Notes: a model not told the origin generated them from the sequence alone. 44,966 nucleotides of DNA from a bacterium (GCA_021810505.1 JAJZIR010000019.1:1-44966), one strand, 5' to 3'. Positions 14,799 through 24,215 are shown, counted from the stretch's first letter. A program made the numbers and translations.

Positions 14799-16166
14799 GT
14801 GGACATGCCCGCCCGCTCCGGTGGATCCCTAGCGCCCTTTCCCGCCGGCCGCAGCTGGTGGGCCGCAGCCGCCCTGGCACTGGCCTTAGGGGCTACGGCC
14901 CGCGCTAGCGGCAACCCCTGGCAGCCGCTGTGGAGCAGGTTGCGGCGCGACCCCTCGGTGCAGGCGGCTGGCCTGCAGCTGCAGGCCGCCCAGGCGGCCC
15001 TGACCGCCCAGGAAAGCCCCGTGTCCCTGCAGCTGCAGGCCAGCCGGGACAGCTTCTCCTACCAATCAGGGGGTTGCCCTTACCCCAGCAACCTGGCGTT
15101 CCTCTGCCAGAGCGGACCGGCCCAGGAGGAGCAGCTAGGGGTCAGCCTGGTGCTCACCCCCTATCCCTACGGCAGCGTGGCCGACAGCATCCGCTCGGCC
15201 GAGCTCTCCCTGGCCCAAGCCCACTATGCCCAGCGCCAGGCGGTGGTGGCTGCCCAGGTCAGCGCGGTGACCGACCTGTTCCAGCTGCACCTGGCTGAGC
15301 GCAACTTGCAGGTGGCGCTGCAGGGCCTCCAGGTGGCGGTGGCCAGCGATCGGGCCAGCCGCGCGGAAGAGAAAGCCGGCCTGATCACCTCTCTGCAGCT
15401 CGGACAAGCTGGTCTCTCCCTGGCCCAGGCCCGCTTGGCGGCTGAGCAGGCCGCCCAGAACTTGCGCCTGGCCAAGGTCGATCTCAGCGCGCTGATCGGG
15501 CACCTCCGCCCCCCGCTGCCGCCCTTCCCGCCGCTGCCCAGCCCGGCCCCGTCCTCGGCGCAGCTGCAGGCCCGGATTTCCCTGGACCAGGCTGAGCTGC
15601 AGGCCGCCGCCGCGCTGCGCAGCGTCTTGCCGGTGGCCAGCCTCAGCTACACCGATAACTTCAGCAAGACCTCCAGCTTGAGCCTGTCTCTTAGCTCGCA
15701 AACCCTCCAGCCCACGGTGAGCTTGACCTACGCCAACCCCTCGCTGCCTAGCCAGGGCACCGTCCCCATCCAGCAACAGCTGCAGCTGGCCCTGAGCGTG
15801 GGTCTCTCCGGCGGCGCCTTGTCGGCCTTGGGTGCAGCCAAGGCGCAGGTTCAGGGAGCTGAGCTGCAGCAGAGAGCTGCCGATCAGCAGGCCGCGCAGC
15901 AGCGCTACGCCCTGCAGCTGGCCGACCGCCAGGCCCAGGCTGAGCTCCCCTTGGACCGCGCCGACCTGAAGCAGGCCGAGCAGTTCTTGGCCGCTGCGAG
16001 AGCCCAGCAGCAGCTGGGGCTCACCACCCCCCTAGCGGTCTCGCAGGCGGCGCTAGCGGTCTCCCAGGCCCGCTTGTCCCTGTCCAGCGCGGAGCTCTCC
16101 GCGCTGAAGAGCCGCTTGGCGCTCTACCAGTACTTCGCAGTTCCCCTCTCCGAGGTGCTCAAATGA
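14799..16166 (+). CDS. TolC-like outer-membrane efflux protein 1
   Basis: A 455-residue outer-membrane factor. GTG at 14799 follows GGAGGA (14789-14794) by 4 bases; ATG 14787 overlaps that site and ATG 14805 is a close alternative. A signal peptide ends near ALGATARA-SG. The body is Ala/Gln/Leu-rich helix with two OEP-like halves, for example LAQAHYAQRQAVVAAQVSAV, LQLGQAGLSLAQARLAAEQA and LAVSQARLSLSSAELSALKS, as in the TolC tunnel helices. A central Ser/Tyr-rich segment (about 270-330) could be the beta strands. Its ATGA overlap with the next gene begins a four-gene operon of a tripartite pump. No convincing promoter was found in the 127 bases upstream, although TTGACC occurs at 14751. Confidence 0.85.
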   Translation: MDMPARSGGSLAPFPAGRSWWAAAALALALGATARASGNPWQPLWSRLRRDPSVQAAGLQLQAAQAALTAQESPVSLQLQASRDSFSYQSGGCPYPSNLAFLCQSGPAQEEQLGVSLVLTPYPYGSVADSIRSAELSLAQAHYAQRQAVVAAQVSAVTDLFQLHLAERNLQVALQGLQVAVASDRASRAEEKAGLITSLQLGQAGLSLAQARLAAEQAAQNLRLAKVDLSALIGHLRPPLPPFPPLPSPAPSSAQLQARISLDQAELQAAAALRSVLPVASLSYTDNFSKTSSLSLSLSSQTLQPTVSLTYANPSLPSQGTVPIQQQLQLALSVGLSGGALSALGAAKAQVQGAELQQRAADQQAAQQRYALQLADRQAQAELPLDRADLKQAEQFLAAARAQQQLGLTTPLAVSQAALAVSQARLSLSSAELSALKSRLALYQYFAVPLSEVLK

Positions 16167-17167
16167 AACGGATTCCCGCTGCGCTCGGCCTCCTCGCCGC
16201 CTCGCTGGCCCCCGCTCTGGCGACCAAGGCTCCCCCCTTCACCCTGCAGTCCGCCCTCGCCTTGGCCGCGCAGCAGGGAGCGGTCAGGATCGCCCAGCTG
16301 GCCCTGCGCAACGACCGAGCCGACCTCAAGAGAGCTCAACTGAACCCCTTGGAGACCCGCCTGCCCCTCTTGCAGGCCGAGCAGGCGGTGGCCTTGGACC
16401 AGGCCAAGCTCGTCGGCGCCCTGAGCCAAGCCCGCTCCCAGATCGTCACCGCTTACTGCGGCGTCCTAGAAGCCGAGCAGCAGCAGTCCTTGGCGACCCT
16501 GGCGGCCTCAGTGGCCGGCGAGAGCGTGAAGATCGCCCAGATCCAACTGGCCAACGGTAGCTCGACCCAGCTCAACCTGCAGAGCGCCGAGCAGAGCCTG
16601 GCCTCCAGCCAGAAGAACCTGCTGGCCGCGCAAAACGGCCTGGCCCTGGCGGATGCCGACCTGGTCAACCTGATCGGCCCCTTCTTGAAGCTGGCTGGCT
16701 TAGGCCCGCTGCCGCCCCTGCCCGATTCGGGCGTCCTGAAACCCCTGCTGGCCCAGAACAGCTCGCTGCTGCAGGCCGAGCAGCAGGTCGCGCTGGCGAA
16801 AACCCAGCTGGCCATGCTGAATCCGGCTTACTCCTCCCTGCAGCAGATCGCTACGGCCAAGAGCGCGCTATCGCAGGCCAGGCAGGCCAGGAGCGACGCC
16901 CAGAGCAGCCTGCTGCTGCAGCTCAAGAACCTCTATGACCAGGTGGTCTCGGCCCACAAGGCCCTCAAGGTGGAGAGCGAGGCCCTCTCGGTCGCCCAGG
17001 CCCAGCTCGCTACCGACCAGCAGCGCTACCGGGGCGGCTTGATCAGCCAGATCCAGCTGCTGCAGAGCCAGCTCTCCGAGGCCCAGGCGGCCGTGGCCGA
17101 GCGCCAAGCCAAGGACGCTTACCTGGAGGCGATCTACGCCCTGCAGGCTGACGGTGGGCAGGGATGA
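16163..17167 (+). CDS. TolC-like outer-membrane efflux protein 2 (short)
   Basis: A 334-residue protein starting with ATG that overlaps the previous stop (ATGA). Signal peptide MKRIPAALGLLAASLAPALA-T. Helical, Gln/Ala/Leu-rich segments such as LQSAEQSLASSQKNLLAAQN, then a Pro-rich linker (LGLGPLPPLPDSG-like) and a second helical half, TKAQLSEAQAAV-like near the end. This is the OEP pattern of two structural repeats, but the protein is about 100 residues shorter than usual TolC proteins. The likely beta-strand parts are reduced. It overlaps the adaptor gene by four bases. It may form a mixed trimer with protein 1, or serve as an alternative channel. Confidence 0.75.
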   Translation: MKRIPAALGLLAASLAPALATKAPPFTLQSALALAAQQGAVRIAQLALRNDRADLKRAQLNPLETRLPLLQAEQAVALDQAKLVGALSQARSQIVTAYCGVLEAEQQQSLATLAASVAGESVKIAQIQLANGSSTQLNLQSAEQSLASSQKNLLAAQNGLALADADLVNLIGPFLKLAGLGPLPPLPDSGVLKPLLAQNSSLLQAEQQVALAKTQLAMLNPAYSSLQQIATAKSALSQARQARSDAQSSLLLQLKNLYDQVVSAHKALKVESEALSVAQAQLATDQQRYRGGLISQIQLLQSQLSEAQAAVAERQAKDAYLEAIYALQADGGQG

Positions 17168-18369
17168 AGCCCTACCTGCTGGCCCTGGCGGCGCTGGCCC
17201 TGCTGGCCGCCTGCAAGGGGCCGGTGCAGCGATCCGAGAAGACCCAGAACCCCCTTTCCAGCGCGCTGCGGGTCACGGTGGTATCTGTTCCCGCCGGGAC
17301 GCTCTACAGCTCGCTGCGGGTTCCGGTGACACTGAGACCCGTGCTGCAGAGCGACGTGGCTGCCCGGGTCGGCGGGGTGGTCCGCTCGGTCTTGGCCCAC
17401 GCCGGCGACCAGGTGGCGGCCGGCCAGCTGGTGGTGGCGCTCTCTAACGGCAGCCAGCAGGACGCGGTGCAGTCGGCTTCGGTCAACCTGCAGACCGCCC
17501 AAGTCAACCTGCGCAAGGCGCTGGACCAGCGCAGCAGCGCCCAGGCCCAGGCCCAGGCCCAGCTGCAGGCTGCTCAATTGGCCCTGCAGCTGAGCCAGCA
17601 GCAGGCAGCGCAGGACCGGGCCCTCTACGCCCAGGGGGGGTTGGCCAAGCTGGCGCTGATGCAGCAGAACAGCGCGGTGGCCCAGGCCGAGCAGTCCCTG
17701 CAGGCGGCCCGCAGCGCCCTCAATCAGGCCACCGCGGTGCAGGGCCAGGACCTGGCCCTGCTGCGCTTGCAGGTCCAGGCTGCCCAGGTGCAGCTGCACT
17801 CCGCCGAGCTGTCCCTGCGGGATACCCAGGTGCGCGCGCCCTTTGCCGGGGTGATCTCCCACGTCGCGGTCAGCCAGGGCGAGTACCTGCCAGCTGGCGG
17901 CACCGCGTTCACCCTGGCCGATCCCAGCCGGCTGGAAGCCCGCTTCGACCTGCCCACCGCCCAGGCGGCCAAACTCAGCGCCCAAGTCCCGCTCACCATC
18001 TCGGGAGCGGGCCAGAGCGTGCCGGCCAAGCTGCTGCGCAACGGCCGCCTGCCGCTGAGCAGCGGGCTGGTCCAGCTGGTGGCCGAGCCGGCCGGCCCCC
18101 TGGCGCTGCCGGCCGGCTCGGTGGCCAACCTGCGCTTTCGCCTGCCCCAAGCCAGCGGCACGCTGGTTCCGGACAGCGCCCTGCAGCAGGTCGGTGGCCA
18201 GACCGTAGCCTATACGGTCAGGAACGGCAAGGCCGCGGCCGTCCCGGTGGAGGTGCTGGCCGACAACGGGAGCCGCTCGGCGGTGCGCGGCCTGCCGGCC
18301 GGCAGCCAGGTCATCGACCCGGTCTCCAGCCAGCTCAGCTCCGGCCAGCCGGTACAGGTGGTGCGGTGA
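17164..18369 (+). CDS. RND efflux periplasmic adaptor (membrane fusion lipoprotein)
   Basis: A 401-residue adaptor linking pump and outer-membrane channel. The N-terminus has a lipobox (LLAAC, Cys17), so it is a lipoprotein and an LspA substrate. Domain order is a first half-lipoyl strand set (VAARVGGVVRSVLAHAGDQV, then AGQLVVAL) and a long alpha-hairpin of Gln/Ala-rich helices, about 100-215. The second half-lipoyl (RAPFAGVISHVAVSQGEYLP) and barrel and membrane-proximal domains follow. The coiled hairpin is long (about 55 residues per arm), as needed to reach a TolC tip. It overlaps both neighbours by four bases. Substrate unknown. Confidence 0.92.
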   Translation: MKPYLLALAALALLAACKGPVQRSEKTQNPLSSALRVTVVSVPAGTLYSSLRVPVTLRPVLQSDVAARVGGVVRSVLAHAGDQVAAGQLVVALSNGSQQDAVQSASVNLQTAQVNLRKALDQRSSAQAQAQAQLQAAQLALQLSQQQAAQDRALYAQGGLAKLALMQQNSAVAQAEQSLQAARSALNQATAVQGQDLALLRLQVQAAQVQLHSAELSLRDTQVRAPFAGVISHVAVSQGEYLPAGGTAFTLADPSRLEARFDLPTAQAAKLSAQVPLTISGAGQSVPAKLLRNGRLPLSSGLVQLVAEPAGPLALPAGSVANLRFRLPQASGTLVPDSALQQVGGQTVAYTVRNGKAAAVPVEVLADNGSRSAVRGLPAGSQVIDPVSSQLSSGQPVQVVR

Positions 18370-21300
18370 GCCGGCCCGGCCCCCTGGAGGTGACCTCGGA
18401 GCGGGTCAGCCCCATCGTCAAGTTTTTCGTCGACCGCTTCGTGCTCTCCATCGCCGTCTTCGGGGCGCTGGTCCTGTTCGGCCTGATCACCCTCCCTAGG
18501 CTGGGCGTCGACCTGCTGCCCAGCTTCAACGTCCCCATCGTGGCGGTGACCATCAGCGATCCCGGAGCCGCCCCCTCGGTGGTGGCCAACCAGATCTCCA
18601 AGCCGGTGACCAATACCTTGGCTACCCTGACTGGGGTGAGGAACATCACCTCTCAGAGCACTGAGGGCTTCTCCACCGTGGTGGTCCAGTTCCACTCCGG
18701 CCAGAGCATCAACCAGCTGGCGGTGAACGTGCAGCAGCACCTGGCCGGGATCCGGGCCAGCCTGCCCCCCGGGACCAAGTCTCCGGTGGTGAGCAAGTTC
18801 AACCCCAACGGCGCTCCGATCCTCTCGGTGGCGCTGAGCGCCCCGGGCGTGCCGCTGACCCAGCTGGCCGACTACGCCAGCAACACCCTGCAGCCGACCC
18901 TGCAGCGGGTCCCTGGGGTGGCCGATATCCAGGTCCAGGGGGCCCCGCAGCGCCAGATCCAGGTGCTGCTGAACCCGGACACCTTGACCGTTTTCCACCT
19001 GACTCCCACCCAGGTGGCGAGCGCCATCGGGGCGGCCAGCGTGTCCGAGGCGGCCGGCAACGTCAACGAGGGCGGCCAGCAGGTGCTCTACGCGGTCGAC
19101 AGCAGCGCGCATCGGGCCAGCCAGGTAGCGGCCCTGCCGGTGGACCCCCAGCTGGGCATCTCGGTCGGCGACCTGGCCACGGTGACCGACCGGGGTGCGG
19201 TGGCCACCAGCTACGCGCGCGTGAACGGCCAGCCGGTGGTCCTTTTGGGCGTGATCAAGGCGGCCGGCTCCAACGCGGTGGCGGTGGCGGCCGGCGTCAA
19301 GGCGGTGGTAGCCAAGCTGCCGCTGCCGGCCGGCTACCACGCCCAGATCGTCGACGACACCACCAGCTTCATCAAAGCCTCGGTCAACAGCACCTTCGCC
19401 GAGATCGTCGCGACCGTCTTGGTGGTCTCCTTGGTGGTCCTGATCTTCCTGGGTCGGCTGAACACCGTCTTCTCGGTGATTCTGGCTATCCCCATCTCGC
19501 TCTCCGGGGCGCTGGTGGTCTTCGGCCTGCTGGGTTTCACCTACAACATCATCTCGCTGCTCTCCCTGGTGGTCGCGGTCGGGATCGTCGTGGACGACTC
19601 CATCGTGGTAGCCGAGAACATCGAGCGCTACCGGGCGCTGGGTTTCTCCAACAAGGACTCGGTGCTGCGCGGCGCCGGCGAGGTGGTCAGCGCGGTCACC
19701 GCAGCCAGCCTCTCCCTGCTGGCGGTGTTCCTACCCATCAGCTTCCTGCCCGGGGTGATCGGCCACGTCTTCCGGCAGTTCGGCATCGGCCTGGCCGCCA
19801 GCGTGTTCTTCTCCTGGACCGAGGCCCTATTCTTCCTGACCGTGCGCATGGCCTACTTGCCCGACCTGCCGCTGCTGCCTTGGAGGGAAGCCCTGGGCCG
19901 CGTCTTCTCGCTGCGCCCTTTTCGCCTGGCCTTCTCGGTCTGGTACCGCAGCGTCTGGTCCTGGCTGGGCTTCCTGCTGCTAGGCGCCCTGCTGCTGCGG
20001 CTGGGAACTCCCTGGCTGCTGCTCTTGCTGGCCTATCCTCTGTGGCTGGGCGTCTTCCTGTACTTGGTAGGGCTGCTCTACGCCCTGCTCTCGGCCCTGG
20101 CTGGCAGCCTGCACCGCGCCTCGGAGGCCGGTTTCCTGGCCCTGCAGCGCGGTTACCTGCGGGCGCTGCGCGCGGTGCTGCGGGCCCCGGGGGTGACCCT
20201 GGCCGTGGCCGGCCTGCTGCTGCTCAGCGTGGGGATCGTAGCCCCCCGGATTCCCTTCAACTTCATCCCTAACACCGACAGCGGGACCATCCAAGTCCAC
20301 CTGACCATGCCGCGCGGCACCGCGCTGGCCCAGACCAACCGCTTGGCCAGGGAGGCCGAAGCCTACTTGCTGGCCCAGCCCGGCGTCAAGACCGTGCAGT
20401 CGGCGGTCGGCGTCTCCAGCAGCGTGCTGGCGGCCCCGAACAGCGCCAAGGCGACCCTGGTCACCACCTTGACGCCGCTCGGGACCCATCCGCCGATCGC
20501 CCAGCTCATCGCCCGCTACCGGGCCGGCCTCGCCCGGGTCTTCGCGGCCGAGCCGGCCCTGCGCCTGAGGGTCTCGGCCACCTCCGGGGCTCCCGGGGTG
20601 AGCACCAATCTGCAGCTGGTCCTGAGCGCCCCCACCCCCAGCCTGCTGTCCCAGCGCAACGCCGAGGTGATCGCCTACCTGCGCAGGGATCCCAGCCTGG
20701 TCAACGTGCGCTCGGCGCTGAGCCAGACCACCCCCGAGCAGGCCTTCCTGCCCAGAGCGGCCAGCTTGCGAGGTACTGGGCTGAACGCCCTGGACATCGC
20801 CCAGGCCCTGCGGACCTACCTGGTGGGTAGCCGGGCCGCCCTGCTGCGCCAGAACGGCCAGGACTACCCCATCTTGGTGATGGCCGCTCCCCGCTTCGTG
20901 GCCAACCAGTCCGAGCTGCTCTCGCTGCCGATCTACGCCCCGGCCCTGGGGACTACCCTCCCTCTGGGTGACCTAGGTCACTTCCAGATCCGCCAGAGCC
21001 CGGCGGCGCTGTCCCAGACCAACCAGGCCTACTCGGCAGCCATCACCGCCACCTTGGCCCCCGGCAGCAAGGCTGGGCTGCTGCAGGTGCAGTCGGCCCT
21101 GATCTCCAAGCTGACCCAGCGCGGGGTGGTGGGCGGAGCGGTGACGCTGGGCCCACCGGCTGGCAGCAACTTCGTGGGCCAGCTGGCCACCGACGCGCCG
21201 ATCGCCTTCGGCTTGGCCCTGCTGCTCAATTTCTTGGTCATCGCCAGCCAGTTCAACACCTTCCGCTACCCCCTCTACATCCTGATCCCGGTGCCTTTGG

Positions 21301-21722
21301 CCTTGGTGGGCGCCTTCTGGCTGGCCTACGCGGTCGGGACCGGCCTGGACGTGATCAGCGCCTTGGGCACGGTGCTCCTGATCGGTTTGGTCACCAAGAA
21401 CGCCATCTTGCTGCTGGACTTCGCGGTCCGGGAGGCCCAGAACCTGGAGCTGGTAGACGCTTTGGTGGAAGCCGGCCGGTTGCGGCTGCGGCCGATCCTG
21501 ATGACCACTGCCACGGTGGTGATCATCAGCTTCCCGCTGATCTTCGGTGCCGGTCAGGGCGCGGCGCTGCGCAGGCCGCTGGGCGTGATCACCTTGGGCG
21601 GTCTGCTCAGCTCGACCCTGCTGACCCTGTTCGTGGTGCCGGCCGCTTTTTACCTGTTCGAGCGCCGCCGCCGGCAGCCCTCAGCCCAAGCCGCCCTTCC
21701 GGTGGCCGACGCCGGAGGCTAA
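18366..21722 (+). CDS. RND family multidrug-type efflux pump with extra hydrophobic insert
   Basis: A 1118-residue proton-driven inner-membrane pump (AcrB/HAE1 type). GTG at 18366 overlaps the adaptor stop. TM4 carries the proton-relay Asp pair in GIVVDDSIVVAENIERY. The C-terminal half has LIGLVTKNAILLLDFA with the conserved Lys. Periplasmic loops follow TM1 (DLLPSFNVPIVAVTISDPGA) and TM7 (NTDSGTIQVHLTMPRGTALA). The protein is 70-90 residues longer than usual. The excess lies between TM6 and TM7 (about residues 535-580), where canonical pumps have one amphipathic helix. Here there are two or three strongly hydrophobic stretches ending near ALLSALAGSLHRASEAG. Cargo unknown. Confidence 0.94.
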   Translation: MSRPGPLEVTSERVSPIVKFFVDRFVLSIAVFGALVLFGLITLPRLGVDLLPSFNVPIVAVTISDPGAAPSVVANQISKPVTNTLATLTGVRNITSQSTEGFSTVVVQFHSGQSINQLAVNVQQHLAGIRASLPPGTKSPVVSKFNPNGAPILSVALSAPGVPLTQLADYASNTLQPTLQRVPGVADIQVQGAPQRQIQVLLNPDTLTVFHLTPTQVASAIGAASVSEAAGNVNEGGQQVLYAVDSSAHRASQVAALPVDPQLGISVGDLATVTDRGAVATSYARVNGQPVVLLGVIKAAGSNAVAVAAGVKAVVAKLPLPAGYHAQIVDDTTSFIKASVNSTFAEIVATVLVVSLVVLIFLGRLNTVFSVILAIPISLSGALVVFGLLGFTYNIISLLSLVVAVGIVVDDSIVVAENIERYRALGFSNKDSVLRGAGEVVSAVTAASLSLLAVFLPISFLPGVIGHVFRQFGIGLAASVFFSWTEALFFLTVRMAYLPDLPLLPWREALGRVFSLRPFRLAFSVWYRSVWSWLGFLLLGALLLRLGTPWLLLLLAYPLWLGVFLYLVGLLYALLSALAGSLHRASEAGFLALQRGYLRALRAVLRAPGVTLAVAGLLLLSVGIVAPRIPFNFIPNTDSGTIQVHLTMPRGTALAQTNRLAREAEAYLLAQPGVKTVQSAVGVSSSVLAAPNSAKATLVTTLTPLGTHPPIAQLIARYRAGLARVFAAEPALRLRVSATSGAPGVSTNLQLVLSAPTPSLLSQRNAEVIAYLRRDPSLVNVRSALSQTTPEQAFLPRAASLRGTGLNALDIAQALRTYLVGSRAALLRQNGQDYPILVMAAPRFVANQSELLSLPIYAPALGTTLPLGDLGHFQIRQSPAALSQTNQAYSAAITATLAPGSKAGLLQVQSALISKLTQRGVVGGAVTLGPPAGSNFVGQLATDAPIAFGLALLLNFLVIASQFNTFRYPLYILIPVPLALVGAFWLAYAVGTGLDVISALGTVLLIGLVTKNAILLLDFAVREAQNLELVDALVEAGRLRLRPILMTTATVVIISFPLIFGAGQGAALRRPLGVITLGGLLSSTLLTLFVVPAAFYLFERRRRQPSAQAALPVADAGG

Positions 21723-21753
21723 GGCCGCTGCCGGAGTCGGGTGCCCGGTGGCG

Positions 21754-22338
21754 CTAGCTCCGCTCGCCGATCCGCCGCTCGCTCCCCGACTGCAGCCGGC
21801 TCAGGTTGCCCCGGTGGGTCCAGAAGATTAAGCCTCCCAGGACCGCCACCACCAGCAGCTCGGTCACCGGCCGATCGCCGATCCAGGCCAACAAGACCCC
21901 GCTGATCCCGGTGGTCAGGCTGCCCGCTGAGACGTAGCGGGTCAGCGCCATCACGCTCAGGGCGATGATCAAGACCGCGCTGCCCAGCGCTGGATCCAGG
22001 AAGATCAGCGCCCCCAGGGTGGTGGAAACCCCCTTGCCGCCGCGGAAGCGCAGGAACAGGCTGTAGTTGTGGCCCAGCACCGCGGCCAGGGCGGTGGCGG
22101 CCAGCAGCAGCGGCGCGCCGCCCAGCAGCCTGGCCGCTTCCACCGCCACCCCGCCCTTGAGGCCGTCGAACAGGGCCACCAGAACCGCTGGGCCCCAGCC
22201 CAAGGTCCGCAGCACGTTGGTCGCCCCGGTATTGCCCGATCCCACCTGGCGCAGATTCCTCTGGTAACGCGCGGCGATCCAACTCCCCGGAGAGAGGCTG
22301 CCCAGCAGGTAGGCGGCTAAGACGATGAACCAGATCAC
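21754..22338 (-). CDS. plsY: Glycerol-3-phosphate acyltransferase PlsY
   Basis: A 194-residue integral membrane enzyme that moves an acyl group from acyl-phosphate to glycerol 3-phosphate, the first step of phospholipid synthesis. Conserved blocks are LGSLSPGSWIAAR, RQVGSGNTGATNVLRTLGW, FDGLKGGVAV and GHNYSLFLRFRGGKGVSTTLG. These cover the family's three catalytic cytoplasmic loops. The GTG start is predicted to be leaderless. The stop is convergent with the RND pump gene only 31 bases away, with no convincing shared terminator between them. Confidence 0.95.
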   Translation of the reverse strand: MIWFIVLAAYLLGSLSPGSWIAARYQRNLRQVGSGNTGATNVLRTLGWGPAVLVALFDGLKGGVAVEAARLLGGAPLLLAATALAAVLGHNYSLFLRFRGGKGVSTTLGALIFLDPALGSAVLIIALSVMALTRYVSAGSLTTGISGVLLAWIGDRPVTELLVVAVLGGLIFWTHRGNLSRLQSGSERRIGERS

Positions 22339-22344
22339 CCTGCC

Positions 22345-22350
22345 ATCATA
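22345..22350 (-). promoter_or_regulatory. -10 box of leaderless plsY
   Basis: On the minus strand TATGAT lies 6 bases before the GTG of plsY. It falls in the 21-base gap to the ABC permease stop upstream, so plsY has its own promoter there. Confidence 0.55.
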
Positions 22351-22359
22351 GGCGGCGGA

Positions 22360-23508
22360 TCAGTTGCGGAACAGCACCTCCTCGCGCTGGAAGCTGCGCA
22401 GCGCGGAGCGGAGCGCCAAGGCGCCGTAGGCCAGGGTGGTCGACCAGGTCAGCAGCAAGGGGCCTAGCTGGCCGCGGCCCAAGATAAGCCGCTCTAGGCT
22501 CAGCAGGGTGTTCAACACCGGCAGGGCCGACCACCAGGCCGCTGGGTGCAGGAAACCGGCCAGTTCCAGCAACAGGGCCGGCAGCAGGGTGATCAGCTGC
22601 AGGGGGGCCAGAGCGCTCTGGGCTTCCTTGTAGCTGCGGCTGCGCAGGGCCAGCGCCACCTGCACCGCCGAGGACAGCGCGGCGAAGCTGAGCGCGGTGA
22701 CCAGAAGCCCCAGCAGGCTGGATAGGCTGAGGGACAGCCGCCCGGTCAGCTGGGTTGCCGAGCCGGCCAAGCCCAGCAGCGCGCCTCCCAGAAGCAGCCC
22801 CAGCAGGCCGGTCAGGGTAGCCAGGGCGGACATCACCCAGGTGGCGGTGAACTTGCCCAGAGCGATCTGGGAGCGGCGGACCGGAGCGGCCAACAGGGCC
22901 TCCAGGGTACCCCGCTCCTTCTCGCCGGCGGTGCCGTCGATGGCGACACCCATACCGCCTAACTGCACGAAGACCAGCAGGAAATAGGGGATCAAGAAGG
23001 CCAGCGGGCCAGCCCGGCGGGCGGCTGGGCTGGAGAGGTCGACCACCCTGAGCGCGAAGGGGTGGAGTAGCCCTGCCGGCAGGCCTCTTTGGCGCAGCGC
23101 GGAGCGGAGCAGCTCCCGGCGGTAGGCTCTGAGGGCCGAGCGCAGCTTCTGCACTGCCAGGCTGCTCAGGCTCACCTCGTTCGCCAGCCGGCCCAAGATG
23201 GTGACCGACCTCCCCGAGACCAGCAGGCCGGCCGGGAAGCGGCGCTCCCGGACTGCCTGGGCCGGATCCGGCGTGTTCACTGGCCGCAGCCGCTCGGCCA
23301 GCAGAAGCTTCCGGAGCCCCTTGGGTGCGCCCTGGATCGCGACTGGCTGGGCGGCGCGCAGTCCCCCGGACACGGTGGATCCCAGCAGCAGGGCCGGCGC
23401 GTAGGCCAAGACCGGGATCAGCAGCAGCGGCAGCAGCAGGGTGAGCACCAGGGTCCGCCGCTCCCGGAGAGCCGAGAGCAGGTCGCGCTTGGCCAGGGCC
23501 CAGATCAC
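22360..23508 (-). CDS. ABC-2 type exporter permease (NatB-like)
   Basis: A 382-residue inner-membrane component. TM1 (LVLTLLLPLLLIPVLAYAPA) is followed by a large extracytoplasmic domain of about 130 residues, then a cluster of five to six helices. The EKERGTLEALLAAPV block after TM2 is the hallmark of ABC-2 permeases such as NatB and YhaP. GTG at 23508 overlaps the stop of the ATPase gene (GTGA). Sodium export is the classical function of NatAB, but the sequence does not establish the cargo; related pairs export peptides or drugs. Confidence 0.88.
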   Translation of the reverse strand: MIWALAKRDLLSALRERRTLVLTLLLPLLLIPVLAYAPALLLGSTVSGGLRAAQPVAIQGAPKGLRKLLLAERLRPVNTPDPAQAVRERRFPAGLLVSGRSVTILGRLANEVSLSSLAVQKLRSALRAYRRELLRSALRQRGLPAGLLHPFALRVVDLSSPAARRAGPLAFLIPYFLLVFVQLGGMGVAIDGTAGEKERGTLEALLAAPVRRSQIALGKFTATWVMSALATLTGLLGLLLGGALLGLAGSATQLTGRLSLSLSSLLGLLVTALSFAALSSAVQVALALRSRSYKEAQSALAPLQLITLLPALLLELAGFLHPAAWWSALPVLNTLLSLERLILGRGQLGPLLLTWSTTLAYGALALRSALRSFQREEVLFRN

Positions 23509-24209
23509 CGCACCCGCTCCAGAAAGGCCCGCTCCAGGCTCCCGAAAGCCGCTACGGCCTCCTGCACCGGACCCTGCCAGATCAGGCGGCCTTGGTGGAG
23601 GAAGCCGGCGGCGGTGCAGACCTCCTGGGCCTCCTCCATGGCGTGGGTGGAGTACAGCACGGTGTGCCCAGCTTCCCGGTAGGCGGTCACGAAGTCCAGC
23701 AAGGCCCGCCTAGCCAAGACGTCCAGCCCGGAGCTGGCTTCGTCCAGCAGCAGGGCAGCCGGCTCGTGCAGGATCGCCCGGGCGATCACCACCTTCTGGC
23801 GCATCCCGGTGGACAGCTCGCGCACCGGCCGGTCCATCACCTCCCCTAAGCCCAGCCAGCTCGCGGCCCAGTCCAGGCGCGGTTTGGTCCTGGGACCTAA
23901 GCGGTAGAGCGCGGCGAAGAACTCCAGGGTCTCGCGCACGCTGAGCCGGTCGGCCACCCGCATCCCGCTGCTCACGATCCCGATGTTGGCCCGCACCTGC
24001 AGGGGTTCGAGCAGCAGATCGGCGCCGGCCACCTTGGCGGTCCCCGAGCTGGGCCGGACCAGGGTGGAGAGCATGCGCAGCGTGCTGGTCTTGCCCGCCC
24101 CGTTGGGGCCGAGCAGCCCGTAGCTCTGGCCCGGAGCGACCTGGAAACACAGGTCTGAGACGGCCTCCACCTTGCGGTAGCGCTTGCCCAGGTGGAGCAC
24201 CTCGATCAC
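23505..24209 (-). CDS. ABC transporter ATPase (NatA/CcmA type)
   Basis: A 234-residue cytosolic ATPase. Walker A is GPNGAGKTS (34-42), the signature is LSTGMRQK, Walker B is ALLLDEASSGLD and the switch His is in YSTHAMEEA. Walker B ends in DEASSGLD where DEPTNGLD is common; the catalytic Glu is kept. GTG at 24209 is predicted leaderless. It overlaps the permease gene, forming a two-gene export unit divergent from the DUF4258 gene. Confidence 0.93.
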   Translation of the reverse strand: MIEVLHLGKRYRKVEAVSDLCFQVAPGQSYGLLGPNGAGKTSTLRMLSTLVRPSSGTAKVAGADLLLEPLQVRANIGIVSSGMRVADRLSVRETLEFFAALYRLGPRTKPRLDWAASWLGLGEVMDRPVRELSTGMRQKVVIARAILHEPAALLLDEASSGLDVLARRALLDFVTAYREAGHTVLYSTHAMEEAQEVCTAAGFLHQGRLIWQGPVQEAVAAFGSLERAFLERVR

Positions 24210-24215
24210 CCGCGC

